In this document: one piece after another, positions 7,727 through 16,017 of the stretch
How the letters are laid out: every line of letters begins with the position of its first letter
How positions within the stretch are numbered: the stretch's first letter is position 1
Assembly (NCBI GenBank): GCA_002472145.1
Contig: DKRJ01000028.1
Coordinates: 1 to 54,781, forward strand
DNA length: 54,781 nucleotides
Reading direction: 5' to 3'
Origin: Clostridiales bacterium UBA7285
GTDB taxonomy: Bacteria > Bacillota > Clostridia > Peptostreptococcales > Anaerovoracaceae
Translations under genes and position numbers: made by a program
The notes under the pieces: model-generated
What the model was told of the DNA's origin: nothing
What the model saw: only the letters and a program-made list of their open reading frames with translations
Database searches by the model: none

Positions 7727-9145
7727 TCACATGTTCCCGTTCCCGCAGAGTTCCACGATCGCGCGCGCGTATGCTTTGCACGTGAAGATCAGCTGATCGA
7801 GCGAGATGAACTCGTCCGCCGCGTGGATATAATTCTCGAGGCCCGGCATTTCAGGGCCGAACGCTACGCCGTTGTCTATGTGGTGGACGTACGTGCCGCC
7901 GCCGATGCAGAGCGGCTCGGCGTCTTTGCCGGTCATGTCCTTCCAGATCCCCAGAAGTGTCTGAACGAGCGGTGAATCCGCCGGAACAGAGTGCGCCTCG
8001 AACATCGGACCGCCGAAAGGCTCCAGGCCCGCTGCGCGGAGTTTATCGTTTATCACGGCCAGCGTGTTCTGGTCGTTGGCGGAAAGGCATGCGCGGCAGT
8101 CGTACATGCCGGACAGACCTTCGCTTTCGCTGTAATTCAGGATGTCGAGGGTCAGAGTCGTCTTGCCCGAGACCTCGTCGGAAAGGTCTATGCCGAGTGC
8201 GCGGCCATTGAAATCGCCGTGCGGGAACAGTATCGCTGCGCCTTGGAGCTGGCGGTGGAGCGGGCTGTCGGAGAGCGGAAGGTGCGAAAGAAGCGCGAGA
8301 AGCGCCGTCAGGGCGTTGACACCAGTTTCCGGCGTGGACGCGTGCGCGGTTTTCCCTTTTGCCGTGATCCTGAGCCGGGTGCCTTCGCGTTCAAAATTAA
8401 ACTTGCAGCCTGCGATGCCTAGATCCCCCGCGATGCCGGAGGCTTCTTCAGGCGTGAGTCCTTCGACGACGGCTTCCGCGGTGTCCGGGACTACGTTGAT
8501 CTTGATGCCGGCGTTGATGCTGATGACGCGCGGGATGGTGTCTGCGATCTTTGCGTCGGACTTAAAGGCGGCGTGAACGCCGCCTTTTTCGATGTTTATG
8601 ACAGGATAATCCGCGTCAGGGGACACCGACATCGGCGCGCTCTTCTCTTTGGCGAAATAGTAGTCGAGGTCGGATGAGCCGCATTCCTCGTCACTTCCCA
8701 TGATCAGACGGACGTTTTTAGAGAGCGGGACGCCGCACTCCTTAACGGCGCGCATAGCGTAGAGCGCGGCAAGCGCGGGGCCTTTGTCGTCCGTGGTGCC
8801 GCGGCCGTAGATCTTATCGCCCTCGACGAGCATCTTGAACGGGTCTGTCTTAGTCCAGCCGTTTCCAGCAGGTACGACGTCCAGATGCGCTAGTATGTCA
8901 AGACCGGGCTCGAGCGCGGGATCAAAATCGGCCGTAACGATGTAGCTGTCGTAGTTTTTGGCGGCAAAACCCGTCCTTTCGACGATCTTTACGGCAGCCG
9001 CGAGGCATTCGGCGGCTTCGCGTCCGAACGGGGCGCCGTCTTCGGGGTCTCTGCGCTCGCTGTCAAAACTGACGAGCGTGCCGATGTCCGCTATTAATTC
9101 ATCTTTGTGTGCGTCGATGTACGCGTCGATCTTAGTATAGTCCAT
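7727..9145 (-). CDS. pepV: PepV-type M20 dipeptidase
   Basis: 472 residues, the usual length of PepV/Sapep dinuclear zinc dipeptidases that hydrolyse Xaa-Xaa dipeptides in the cytosol. Visible metal and catalytic motifs: HLDVVPAGNGW (~87), YGRGTTDDKGP (~115), GSDEECGSSDL (~150, catalytic Glu pair) and the C-terminal GGGTYVHHIDNGVAFGPE. The lid domain lies between about 180 and 380. It probably completes degradation of imported peptides together with PepT, M17, M20 and M42 enzymes elsewhere in the window. ATG 9145 is preceded by GAGAGGAAA. Confidence 0.93.
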   Translation of the reverse strand: MDYTKIDAYIDAHKDELIADIGTLVSFDSERRDPEDGAPFGREAAECLAAAVKIVERTGFAAKNYDSYIVTADFDPALEPGLDILAHLDVVPAGNGWTKTDPFKMLVEGDKIYGRGTTDDKGPALAALYAMRAVKECGVPLSKNVRLIMGSDEECGSSDLDYYFAKEKSAPMSVSPDADYPVINIEKGGVHAAFKSDAKIADTIPRVISINAGIKINVVPDTAEAVVEGLTPEEASGIAGDLGIAGCKFNFEREGTRLRITAKGKTAHASTPETGVNALTALLALLSHLPLSDSPLHRQLQGAAILFPHGDFNGRALGIDLSDEVSGKTTLTLDILNYSESEGLSGMYDCRACLSANDQNTLAVINDKLRAAGLEPFGGPMFEAHSVPADSPLVQTLLGIWKDMTGKDAEPLCIGGGTYVHHIDNGVAFGPEMPGLENYIHAADEFISLDQLIFTCKAYARAIVELCGNGNM

Positions 9146-9241
9146 TTTTTCCTCTCGTTTTCTCTGGTGTGATTTGATCTGATCGGAAGCCGATCCTGCC
9201 CTGCTCTGGAGTGCGGTGGGTCAGCGTTTTGATGTATTTCC

Positions 9242-9269
9242 AGTATATCGCGCGGGACGGTCAAGTCAA
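9242..9269 (-). promoter_or_regulatory. Candidate promoter of pepV
   Basis: Minus strand TTGACT (9269-9264), 16-base spacer, TATACT (9247-9242). Start near 9235 would give a leader of about 90 nt. Confidence 0.55.
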
Positions 9270-9479
9270 GGCAGCGTGGGGCATGACCTTTTCGACTTAT
9301 AAATTTGAATCCAATGTCAGCGTTCAAGTTCATATTACAATCAACCGCCCGCGAAAAATGCGTTGAGCGGAAGAAAACGGCCTGCAAAATGCAAAAAGCG
9401 GGCCGGCACGGGCGATAGCATGGTAGAATATGATCAGAGCAGATAAAGCACTAAGCGCAGACAGAACAGGAGGCGGAAG
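9270..9479. other. Divergent intergenic region
   Basis: Between the pepV promoter and the next plus-strand gene. A weak TAGAAT (9423-9428) may serve the downstream gene, and GGAGGCGG sits just before ATG 9480. I see no RNA gene. Confidence 0.4.
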
Positions 9480-10046
9480 ATGGCTCATTCGACAAAGACC
9501 GTACTGATCGTCATTATCATCGTCATCGCGGTCATCGTCGCGGCTTTGCTGATTCGTATGATCTATAAAAATTTAATCATCGGCCAGATAGAAGACGGCG
9601 GAGATATGAGGAATCCCGATTACTTGCAGATCGAAGACGAGATATCCGAGGCGATCGGGAACGCCGACGAGATCTCATACAGTTGGAGCGCGGGCGACGT
9701 GAACGAGAGCGTGGTCTTCACCGTGAGGAAGGAAAACGGCAAAGTCCTGTATTCGTGCGAACCGAATAACTTCGACGCCGAAGAGGTCACGGACCGGGAG
9801 ATCGACGAGTCGTATTTTAACGAGGCAAAGGAACTCCTGAAGGAAAACCTCGTGTCCTTCACTTCCAGCACGTTCATAGAACGCCACATGTCTGACTCTT
9901 CGGAAGAACCGGAAGTCCTCGACGCCTCTTCATATTCCTTGAGTTTCACGAGCGGCGGTCAGCGTTACGTCTTCTCCGAGGAGGGATCTTCTGACGGCAC
10001 GCCGGAGATCTTCCTGAAGATAGCCGAAGAGACCGGCGGACAGTAG
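9480..10046 (+). CDS. Membrane-anchored protein of unknown function
   Basis: 188 residues. Residues 6-28 are a transmembrane helix or uncleaved signal (VLIVIIIVIAVIVAALLI); the remaining acidic domain (about 45-188) is predicted extracytoplasmic and beta-rich, with no motif I can name. GGAGGCGG precedes ATG 9480. The final codons (ETGGQ) and TAG stop are tandemly duplicated downstream (10022-10078). It may be in one transcript with the YbjQ-family gene 117 bases on. Confidence 0.7.
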   Translation: MAHSTKTVLIVIIIVIAVIVAALLIRMIYKNLIIGQIEDGGDMRNPDYLQIEDEISEAIGNADEISYSWSAGDVNESVVFTVRKENGKVLYSCEPNNFDAEEVTDREIDESYFNEAKELLKENLVSFTSSTFIERHMSDSSEEPEVLDASSYSLSFTSGGQRYVFSEEGSSDGTPEIFLKIAEETGGQ

Positions 10047-10078
10047 GCAGCCGAAGAGACCGGCGGGGAACAGTAGGC
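10022..10078 (+). repeat. Tandem duplication spanning the stop codon
   Basis: Units 10022-10048 (27 bp) and 10049-10078 (30 bp) share AGCCGAAGAGACCGGCGG and CAGTAGGC. The first holds the real TAG stop of the upstream gene; the second repeats it out of frame context. Confidence 0.75.
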
Positions 10079-10163
10079 CGCCGCGCACCGCAGCGCGCCG
10101 GCACGCTTAAACATCGCATCCGTTATTTTTATATATATCCACCAAAGCGAAAGGGGCGGAAAA

Positions 10164-10481
10164 ATGATCTTAGTGACAACGGAAAACGTATCGGGCTATA
10201 AGGCGCAGACTCTGGGCATCGTCCAGGGCAACATGGTCCAGACAAAGAACTTCGGGCACGACCTCGGAGCAAGTTTAAAGACACTCGTCGGCGGCGAACT
10301 TAAGGCTTATACCGACATGATGAACGAGGCGCGCGACGAGGCGACTAAGCGCATGATCGATCAGGCTGCCGGCATGGGCGCCGACGCGATCGTATGCGTG
10401 CGCTACGCGTCCTCGGCGATCATGCAGGGCGCGGCGGAAGTCATCGCCTACGGCACCGCGGTAAAACTGGTACAGGAATAG
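10164..10481 (+). CDS. YbjQ/DUF74 family protein
   Basis: 105 residues, the full length of the small YbjQ (heavy-metal-binding-like) family. Hallmarks: start MILVTTENVSGY, central LGASLKTLVGGELKAYT, then GMGADAIVCVRYASSAI and a terminal EVIAYGTAVKL. The family forms pentameric beta-alpha rings of unknown biological role. AAAGGGGCGG precedes ATG 10164. The end of this gene is also involved in a stop-spanning tandem duplication. Confidence 0.88.
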   Translation: MILVTTENVSGYKAQTLGIVQGNMVQTKNFGHDLGASLKTLVGGELKAYTDMMNEARDEATKRMIDQAAGMGADAIVCVRYASSAIMQGAAEVIAYGTAVKLVQE

Positions 10482-10508
10482 CGCCGAATTACAGGAGCAG
10501 CGCCAAAT
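10471..10508 (+). repeat. 19-bp tandem duplication spanning the YbjQ stop codon
   Basis: 10471-10489 and 10490-10508 are near-identical 19-mers beginning TACAGGA; the TAG stop lies in the first unit and is replaced by CAG in the second. Confidence 0.7.
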
Positions 10509-10644
10509 CAGGGACCCGGCGGCAGAGCCGGCCCGTGAGCAGCGCTGGATCAAAGACGCGCGGACACGCGCAGACGTCAGGTCCGGAGGCACCTTCGCCG
10601 CCGGATCTCGATTATTTCAGGAGTTTTTACAGGAGGTCCATTAA

Positions 10645-11949
10645 ATGAAAGTAACGGAAAGATTTCTCCACTACGTGAGTTTCGACACGCAGTCGGCGGA
10701 CGACGTGGAAACAGTCCCGAGCACCGAAAAACAGCGCGCCCTGGCAGAGGATCTGGCTGCCGAGATGAAAAAGATCGGTATAGAGAACGTCACGATAGAC
10801 GAGCATTCCTACGTCATGGGCGAGATACCGTCGAACCTCGGAACGGGTGGCGCTGCCTGCGCCGCTGGCTCGGCGAACGCCGCAGGCGCCGCGGGATCGG
10901 CGAACGCTGCCGGCGCCGCGGGATCGGGAACCGCCGCCGGCGCGCCGTCGCTGGGCTTTGTCTCCCACATGGACACGTCGCCTGATGCCTCGGGGGCGGA
11001 CATTAAGCCACGGATCGTCCACTACGAAGGCGGCCCGATCGAACTCTCCGAGGGCATGACCCTCGACCCGGAGGAATATCCGGCGCTTTCAGGTTTCATC
11101 GGACAGGACGTGATCGTCACCGACGGAAAGACGCTCCTCGGCGCCGACGACAAAGCCGGCATCGCGGAAATAATGACCATGGCCGAACGCCTGATAAACG
11201 ACGACACTATCAAGCACGGCCGCATCGCGATAGCCTTTACTCCAGACGAGGAAGTCGGGAACGGCACGGCTTGCTTTGACGTGAAAAAGTTCGGGGCGGA
11301 CTTTGCCTACACTGTGGACGGCGGGACGCTCGGCGAGTTGGAATACGAGAATTTCAACGGCGCGTCGGCAAAGATCACCGTTCACGGCCGCGAGATACAC
11401 CCGGGCGACGCAAAGGGCGTCATGAAGAACGCGCTGCAGATCGCCTGCGAATTCAACGCTTTGCTCCCGCGCCAGCAGAGGCCTGAGTACACCGAGGGCC
11501 ACGAGGGCTTCTACCTGCTGCACCGCATGGAGGGCACGGTCAGCGAGGCGCACATCGAATACATCGTACGCGAACACGACCGCGAGAAGTTCGAGGCCAT
11601 GAAGGACCTGATGAGAAAGGCCGTCGAATATATCAACCTCGAGTACGGCGACGTCCTGGATCTGGACCTGCGCGACAGCTACTACAACATGAAGGAGATG
11701 ATCCTGCCGCATATGGAACTCATCGACCGGGCGAAGCAGGCGTTTTCGGACTGCGGCGTGAAGCCTGAAGTCGTCCCGATCAGAGGCGGCACCGACGGCG
11801 CGGCGCTGTCGTATAAAGGGGTGCCGTGCCCGAACCTCTCCACGGGAGGCCAGAACTTCCACAGCGTGCGCGAGTACATCTCAGTGCAGGCGATGGAAAA
11901 GATGACAGACGTCCTCGTGGAACTCGTGAAGCTGACGTACCGTCCATGA
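10645..11949 (+). CDS. pepT: Peptidase T (tripeptide aminopeptidase)
   Basis: 434 residues; cytosolic M20B zinc enzyme that removes the N-terminal residue of tripeptides. Motifs in order: HMDTSPD (~113), GADDKAGIAEIM (~163), TPDEEVGNG (~197, catalytic Glu), VDGGTLGELEYENFNG, HGREIHPGDAKGVMKNA and GGTDGAALSYKGVPC with the C-terminal HSVREY. About 25 extra residues near 70-100 are three copies of a nine-residue unit (AGSANAAGA) not present in typical PepT, inserted where the family has a short loop before the first metal ligand. AGGAGG precedes ATG 10645. Confidence 0.95.
   Translation: MKVTERFLHYVSFDTQSADDVETVPSTEKQRALAEDLAAEMKKIGIENVTIDEHSYVMGEIPSNLGTGGAACAAGSANAAGAAGSANAAGAAGSGTAAGAPSLGFVSHMDTSPDASGADIKPRIVHYEGGPIELSEGMTLDPEEYPALSGFIGQDVIVTDGKTLLGADDKAGIAEIMTMAERLINDDTIKHGRIAIAFTPDEEVGNGTACFDVKKFGADFAYTVDGGTLGELEYENFNGASAKITVHGREIHPGDAKGVMKNALQIACEFNALLPRQQRPEYTEGHEGFYLLHRMEGTVSEAHIEYIVREHDREKFEAMKDLMRKAVEYINLEYGDVLDLDLRDSYYNMKEMILPHMELIDRAKQAFSDCGVKPEVVPIRGGTDGAALSYKGVPCPNLSTGGQNFHSVREYISVQAMEKMTDVLVELVKLTYRP
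10864..10944 (+). repeat. In-frame 27-bp repeat inside pepT
   Basis: Three exact-length 27-bp units (10864-10890, 10891-10917, 10918-10944) encode AGSANAAGA, AGSANAAGA and AGSGTAAGA. Length is a multiple of three so the frame is kept. Confidence 0.85.
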
Positions 11950-11977
11950 AGAAAACAGTCGGGGGATATAGATAGAG

Positions 11978-13006
11978 ATGAAGATCGTCGTATCGATGCC
12001 GCTGACCGAGCGGCGCAGGAAGATGCTGGAAGAAGCCGCCCGGGGGGCGGAGTTCGCTTGGCTTGACCCGGACGACCCGGCTCGCGAGAACGGCGGCGCC
12101 TTAAGTGCTGCCACGGACGCGGAAATCTTGTTCGGATCATTTTCGGAAAAAGAACTGCGTGCGGCAAAGCAGGCCCGCTGGATCCAGGCCCAAAGCGCCG
12201 GTGTCGACGCTTTGCTGAAACCGGGGCTCGTGCAGGACGGCGTGGTGATAACGTCTGCCGTCGGGGCCTACGGGCCGGCCGTCAGCGAGCACATGCTGGC
12301 TCTTACGCTGTCCCTGCTAAAGAAACTGCCGGCCTTAAGGGACAGTCAGTTAAAGTCAGAGTGGACAGACGTGGAAAGCGTCGGGACGCTCTTTGGCGCA
12401 AACGTGCTGGTACTGGGATTCGGGAACATCGGTACAGCGTACGCGAGGCACTGCGCGGAACTGGGCGCGCACGTCACGGGACTGAGACGGCACGTGGACG
12501 GGACGACCGCCGGAGCAGAAGCCGCTGCGGGGACCGGGAGCGCCTCAGGCGCATGCGCGGGTACGGGAGATGAGGCTTCAAACGCCGGATCCATCGAAGT
12601 CCGTCCGATCTCCGAACTGGACGAATTGCTGAAAAGCGCGGACGTGGTGGCCATGTGCCTGCCGGGAACGTCCGAAACGTATCATATCATGGACAAGAGA
12701 CGCCTCTCGCTGATGAGACCGGGGGCGTATCTGGTGAACTGCGGACGCGGCACAGCCGTGGATCCGGGCGCTCTGGCGGAGGCGTTGAAAGCCGGCACTA
12801 TCGCCGGCGCTGCGCTGGACGTGACGGAACCGGAGCCGCTGCCGCCCGAAAGCCCTCTCTGGAGAGAGCCGCGGTGTCTGATCACACCGCACACGGCAGG
12901 CGGTCTCAGGATAGAGGAGACCTGCGACAGGATCTTCCGGATCGCCGCCGGGAACCTGAAGAGATACCTGAACGGTGAGCCGCTGCGAAACACGGTAAAA
13001 CGGTAA
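11978..13006 (+). CDS. D-2-hydroxyacid dehydrogenase
   Basis: 342 residues, NAD-dependent oxidoreductase that interconverts 2-oxo and D-2-hydroxy acids. The Rossmann fingerprint is VLGFGNIGTAYARHC (~145) and the signature near 250 reads LVNCGRGTAVDPGALAEAL, with catalytic Arg in that stretch, Glu in TEPEPLPPESPLW and His in ITPHTAGG. A low-complexity Ala/Gly/Thr insertion (about 172-200) follows the beta-B region and is absent from typical members. Starts 28 bases after pepT; likely co-transcribed. Exact substrate unknown. Confidence 0.88.
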   Translation: MKIVVSMPLTERRRKMLEEAARGAEFAWLDPDDPARENGGALSAATDAEILFGSFSEKELRAAKQARWIQAQSAGVDALLKPGLVQDGVVITSAVGAYGPAVSEHMLALTLSLLKKLPALRDSQLKSEWTDVESVGTLFGANVLVLGFGNIGTAYARHCAELGAHVTGLRRHVDGTTAGAEAAAGTGSASGACAGTGDEASNAGSIEVRPISELDELLKSADVVAMCLPGTSETYHIMDKRRLSLMRPGAYLVNCGRGTAVDPGALAEALKAGTIAGAALDVTEPEPLPPESPLWREPRCLITPHTAGGLRIEETCDRIFRIAAGNLKRYLNGEPLRNTVKR

Positions 13007-13010
13007 GAGA

Positions 13011-13036
13011 AAACCCCGCGCCGTATCGACGCGGGG
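13011..13036. repeat. Left 26-bp direct repeat (terminator half-copy) flanking the ATPase island
   Basis: Identical to 14515-14540. It contains the stem CCCCGCG/CGCGGGG but, unlike the right copy, is not followed by a T-run. It lies 5 bases after the stop of the dehydrogenase gene, where the terminator would be expected. Confidence 0.8.
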
Positions 13037-13066
13037 CAGTGACGCGGGGCAGCGACGCGGGGCAGC
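13028..13066 (+). repeat. 13-bp tandem array
   Basis: Three units of GACGCGGGGCAGC or T at 13028, 13041 and 13054, then a degraded fourth. It grows out of the right arm of the left direct repeat and replaces its T-run. Confidence 0.75.
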
Positions 13067-13082
13067 GACACAGGATTGCTAT

Positions 13083-13191
13083 CTATTTTAGAAAAAAGAA
13101 CATATGTCCAAAAATCTGAAATAGACTTGACTCAGGAGATGCGCGAATGTTATTTTAGAAAAAAGGACATATGTCCAAAAATCTAAAATAA
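13083..13191 (+). promoter_or_regulatory. Promoter between two 42-bp palindromic operators
   Basis: Two near-identical palindromes, 13083-13124 and 13150-13191, have outer arms TTATTTTAGA/TCTAAAATAA and a central GGACATATGTCC (GAACATATGTCC in the first copy). Between them TTGACT (13127-13132) and, 18 bases on, TATTTT (13151-13156) form a promoter whose -10 box is inside the second palindrome. Centre-to-centre distance is 67 bp. The arrangement predicts repression by a dimeric regulator binding both sites. Confidence 0.65.
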
Positions 13192-13205
13192 GGCGGACCT
13201 TGATC

Positions 13206-14498
13206 ATGAAAATAGAAAGAGACAGATACGTTGAAAAACTGACCTCACGGATCGATAACGGCGCGATAAAAGTCATAACCGGCGTTCGAAGAGCCGGCAA
13301 ATCGTTTTTGCTGTTCGAATTGTTTTACGAGAAACTGATAAAAAGGGGCGTCTCTCCGGATCACATAATCACGGTTTCTCTCGACGACGTTGAAAACGCA
13401 GAGTACAGAGATCCGCATCGGCTGTACGATCATCTCCGGGAAAGGATCAAAGGCGAAGGAAAGTATTTCATTTTCCTCGATGAAGTACAGCTGGCGATAT
13501 CGCGCGAAGAATTAAAAAACAAAGATTCTGACGTAAGGCTGTACGGGGTTTTAAACGCGCTGCTGAAAAAGCGCAATGTGGACGTTTACGTGACAGGCAG
13601 CAACTCGAAACTGCTTTCGACAGACGTGCTGACCGAGTTCCGCGGGCGCGGGGACGAGATCTGCGTGCTTCCTCTTTCTTTTGCCGAGTTCATGTCGGGA
13701 TACAATGGTTCGGTTGAGTCTGCCTGGACCGATTACCTGACCTACGGGGGAATGCCGCGCGTCCTGGCTTTGGCGGACGAAGAGCAGAAGGTGAATTACC
13801 TGGATTCTCTGGTTCGGGAGATCTACCTGAAAGACATCGACGAACGCTACGAGATAAGGAAACTGAACGGCATGGAGGAACTGATGAAAATAACGGCTTC
13901 TGCCGTCGGTTCCCTGACGAACCCGCAGAAGATAGCAGACACGTTTAAAAGCAGCGGGCGCGGCGCGATCACCTCTCAGACGATAAAGGAATATCTCGGC
14001 TATCTGTGCGATGCGTGCCTTATCAAAAAAGCTGAGCGCTACGACGTGAAGGGCAGGAAATACATCAGCACCCCGTCAAAATATTACTACTGCGATACCG
14101 GGCTGAGAAACGCGGTCCTGGAGTTCAGGCAGTTCGAAGAAACTCACCTCATGGAAAACGTGATCTATAACGAACTGCTGCGCAGAGGATTTTCCGTCGA
14201 CGTCGGAGTGGTGAACGTGCACGCCGGAGCAAAAGAAAATGGCGGAAGCGTGAAAAAACAGTTGGAAATTGATTTCGTCGCCAATCTCGGGAGCCGCAGA
14301 TACTACGTCCAGTCGGCTTACGCCGTTCCTGACGCCGAAAAATTAAAGCAGGAGGAGGAGTCTCTGGTCCGAGTCCCGGATTCGTTTAAAAAGATCATCG
14401 TCACGGGAACTAATACGCGAGTCTGGCACAGCGAGGACGGAGTCACGGTGATGAACATATTTGATTTCCTGCTGAACGAGAACAGTCTGGAGATGTAG
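13206..14498 (+). CDS. AAA ATPase with C-terminal DUF4143 domain
   Basis: 431 residues. N-terminal AAA_14 domain with Walker A GVRRAGKS (26-33), Walker B YFIFLDEVQ (~90) and sensor region VYVTGSNSKLLSTD (~133). A winged-helix-like linker precedes the DUF4143 C-terminal domain (about 200-400), related to PD-(D/E)XK nucleases, here with ENVIYNELLRRG and EIDFVAN. The biological role of this widespread accessory family is not established. ATG 13206 preferred over TTG 13200 because AAGGCGG is properly spaced. The gene sits alone between 26-bp direct repeats, beside a tRNA gene, behind a doubly palindromic promoter, which looks like a mobile or acquired unit. Confidence 0.9.
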   Translation: MKIERDRYVEKLTSRIDNGAIKVITGVRRAGKSFLLFELFYEKLIKRGVSPDHIITVSLDDVENAEYRDPHRLYDHLRERIKGEGKYFIFLDEVQLAISREELKNKDSDVRLYGVLNALLKKRNVDVYVTGSNSKLLSTDVLTEFRGRGDEICVLPLSFAEFMSGYNGSVESAWTDYLTYGGMPRVLALADEEQKVNYLDSLVREIYLKDIDERYEIRKLNGMEELMKITASAVGSLTNPQKIADTFKSSGRGAITSQTIKEYLGYLCDACLIKKAERYDVKGRKYISTPSKYYYCDTGLRNAVLEFRQFEETHLMENVIYNELLRRGFSVDVGVVNVHAGAKENGGSVKKQLEIDFVANLGSRRYYVQSAYAVPDAEKLKQEEESLVRVPDSFKKIIVTGTNTRVWHSEDGVTVMNIFDFLLNENSLEM

Positions 14499-14514
14499 AA
14501 AAAGACACGAAACC

Positions 14515-14544
14515 AAACCCCGCGCCGTATCGACGCGGGGTTTT
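14515..14544. terminator. Bidirectional terminator and right 26-bp direct repeat
   Basis: Stem CCCCGCG (14518-14524) with CGCGGGG (14534-14540), T-run at 14541-14544 on the plus strand and an A-rich stretch (AAACC, 14510-14517) that gives TTTGGTTT on the minus strand. It ends the ATPase gene and the tRNA-Arg transcript from the other side. Bases 14515-14540 equal 13011-13036. Confidence 0.8.
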
Positions 14545-14548
14545 ATGG

Positions 14549-14624
14549 TGGCGTCCCGAGGGCGATTCGAACGCCCGACGCACGGTTTAGGAAACCGACG
14601 CTCTATCCCCTGAGCTACCGGGAC
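14549..14624 (-). tRNA. tRNA-Arg (anticodon CCT)
   Basis: 76-nt cloverleaf on the minus strand. Acceptor stem GTCCCGG pairs with TCGGGAC, D arm GCTC/GAGC, anticodon loop TTCCTAA with anticodon CCT reading AGG, T arm GGGCG-TTCGAAT-CGCCC, and an encoded CCA at 14551-14549. Position 27-43 is a T-T mismatch. Its 3' side abuts the terminator/direct repeat that borders the ATPase island. Confidence 0.95.
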
Positions 14625-14676
14625 AAGCTGCTTCAGCGCGATGCCCGGATGCGACGTCCGGACACGCTGCCTTTGT

Positions 14677-14705
14677 ATAATAGCACCTGCGGCGTCGTTT
14701 TTCAA
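14677..14705 (-). promoter_or_regulatory. Promoter of tRNA-Arg
   Basis: Minus strand TTGAAA (14705-14700), 17-base spacer, TATTAT (14682-14677). A short GC-rich leader with a GTCCGGACG hairpin precedes the mature tRNA. Confidence 0.6.
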
Positions 14706-14740
14706 CTTTTTATAGTAGAATTTTAGAGGTAGACCTGCGA

Positions 14741-15859
14741 TCACGCTCTCGCACTGCCGGGATCGATCGCGAAAACCTGCGATGTGTCTTTCAGTATCCT
14801 GAGCAGGTCGCTGAGGACTCCGTATGCGGTCTGGTCGATCTCAGGCTCGAAGACGTGCTGTACTACGGTGACGGCGCCCATCAGATCGGTCGTGACCGTA
14901 ACGCATGAGCCGATGCCGTCGACCGTCCCGTAGAGGCTGTCCTTCGGAACGAGTTCTGGCTTCACGGTGCCGACCGGCCTCCCGCCTTCCATGCGTCCGC
15001 GGCAGATGAGTTTGTATTTCATGCCGTCTGCGGCGGCGCGCTCGATGTCTTCCTTTGTTATTCCGCCGATCCCGGTCCTGTCGATGTCGTCAGGCGTGAT
15101 GAAGACGTCCATCAAAACATTCATCAGCGACGTGAGTTTTGCCGCGGCATCGTATCCTTCCAGATCCATGGAAGGGTCGGCTTCGACAAAGCCACGCCTT
15201 TGCCCTTCGCGCACCGCGTCATCGAAAGGCACGCCCTTAGCGACCTCGGTCAGGATGTAGTTGGTCGTGGAGTTCAGGATGCCTGAAACTTCGGTGATCT
15301 TACAGCCCATCATGTTTTCGCGCACGAGGTTGTAGACAGGGATGCCGTCCATGACGGTGGCTTCGTGCAGGAACATCACGCCGCGCTCGCGGGCCAGGTC
15401 GCGCAGAGGCCTGTATGCCCATGCGATCGGGCCTTTGTTTGCCGTGATGACGTGGATGCCGTTTTCGAGGGCGGTACGGATATGCGTTATCGCGGGTTCT
15501 CCCGTGCGTATGTTCAGAGGCGTGAGCTCGGCTATGACGTCGCAGTATGAGCCGTTTATGACGTCCAGCGGCTTGATCGACGGATCAAAGTCCGAGTCGC
15601 GCAGTTTGTCGATGTCGATGCCTGCGACGCTGCCGCTGCCCGCGCCTTCGCAACTGCCCGCGCCTTTACCGCTGCCTGCGCCTTTGTCGATCCCGGTCCC
15701 GCCCGAGGCGACGCAGGAGCCCGTGCTCCTGGAGATAGCCGTGATCACTACCTCAGCGTCGAACGTGCCGCGTATGTAGTCTTCTCTGCGTTTCAGCATG
15801 CGGGCGAACGCGCGTCCGACGTTGCCATAGCCGATAAGTCCCATTCTGATCGTCTTCAT
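14741..15859 (-). CDS. hom: Homoserine dehydrogenase
   Basis: 372 residues; NAD(P)H-dependent reduction of aspartate semialdehyde to homoserine, the branch point to threonine and methionine. The Rossmann motif is GYGNVGRAFARML (~9-21); the catalytic domain contains ITANKGPIAWAY (~150), GILNSTTNYIL (~205) and DLEGYDAAAKL (~245) with conserved Asp/Lys. There is no C-terminal ACT domain, so the short unregulated form. An insertion of about 30 residues near 47-78 is built of GAGSxK/E units (18-bp repeats) absent from the family. CAGGAG precedes ATG 15859. Confidence 0.93.
   Translation of the reverse strand: MKTIRMGLIGYGNVGRAFARMLKRREDYIRGTFDAEVVITAISRSTGSCVASGGTGIDKGAGSGKGAGSCEGAGSGSVAGIDIDKLRDSDFDPSIKPLDVINGSYCDVIAELTPLNIRTGEPAITHIRTALENGIHVITANKGPIAWAYRPLRDLARERGVMFLHEATVMDGIPVYNLVRENMMGCKITEVSGILNSTTNYILTEVAKGVPFDDAVREGQRRGFVEADPSMDLEGYDAAAKLTSLMNVLMDVFITPDDIDRTGIGGITKEDIERAAADGMKYKLICRGRMEGGRPVGTVKPELVPKDSLYGTVDGIGSCVTVTTDLMGAVTVVQHVFEPEIDQTAYGVLSDLLRILKDTSQVFAIDPGSARA
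15645..15705 (-). repeat. In-frame 18-bp repeat inside homoserine dehydrogenase
   Basis: Units encoding KGAGSG, KGAGSC and EGAGSG follow each other within the Gly-rich insertion. Boundaries are approximate because the units have diverged. Confidence 0.7.
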
Positions 15860-15921
15860 GGAAATGTCTCCTGATGTCTCATATATTATAGTGGTTCCGC
15901 CGTCTTTGGCTCTTTGTAATA

Positions 15922-15950
15922 ATTATAGTTTTTCCGGGCGGTGTTGGCAA
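15922..15950 (-). promoter_or_regulatory. Promoter of homoserine dehydrogenase
   Basis: Minus strand TTGCCA (15950-15945), 17-base spacer, TATAAT (15927-15922). A second TATAAT at 15890-15885 has no good -35. The roughly 55-nt leader shows no T-box-like specifier or AGGGTGG motif. Confidence 0.6.
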
Positions 15951-16017
15951 TGCAGACGCGACAGACGCGACAGTATTAAAGATCAGATGCATCTGAAAAA
16001 GCGGGCTGACATTGATA

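Noticed and set aside
13011..14544. Complete integrative element or IS
   Set aside because: No transposase or integrase and no terminal inverted repeats; only direct repeats around a single ATPase gene.
15860..16017. T-box or amino-acid riboswitch before homoserine dehydrogenase
   Set aside because: The transcript leader is only about 55 nt and lacks T-box or known riboswitch motifs.
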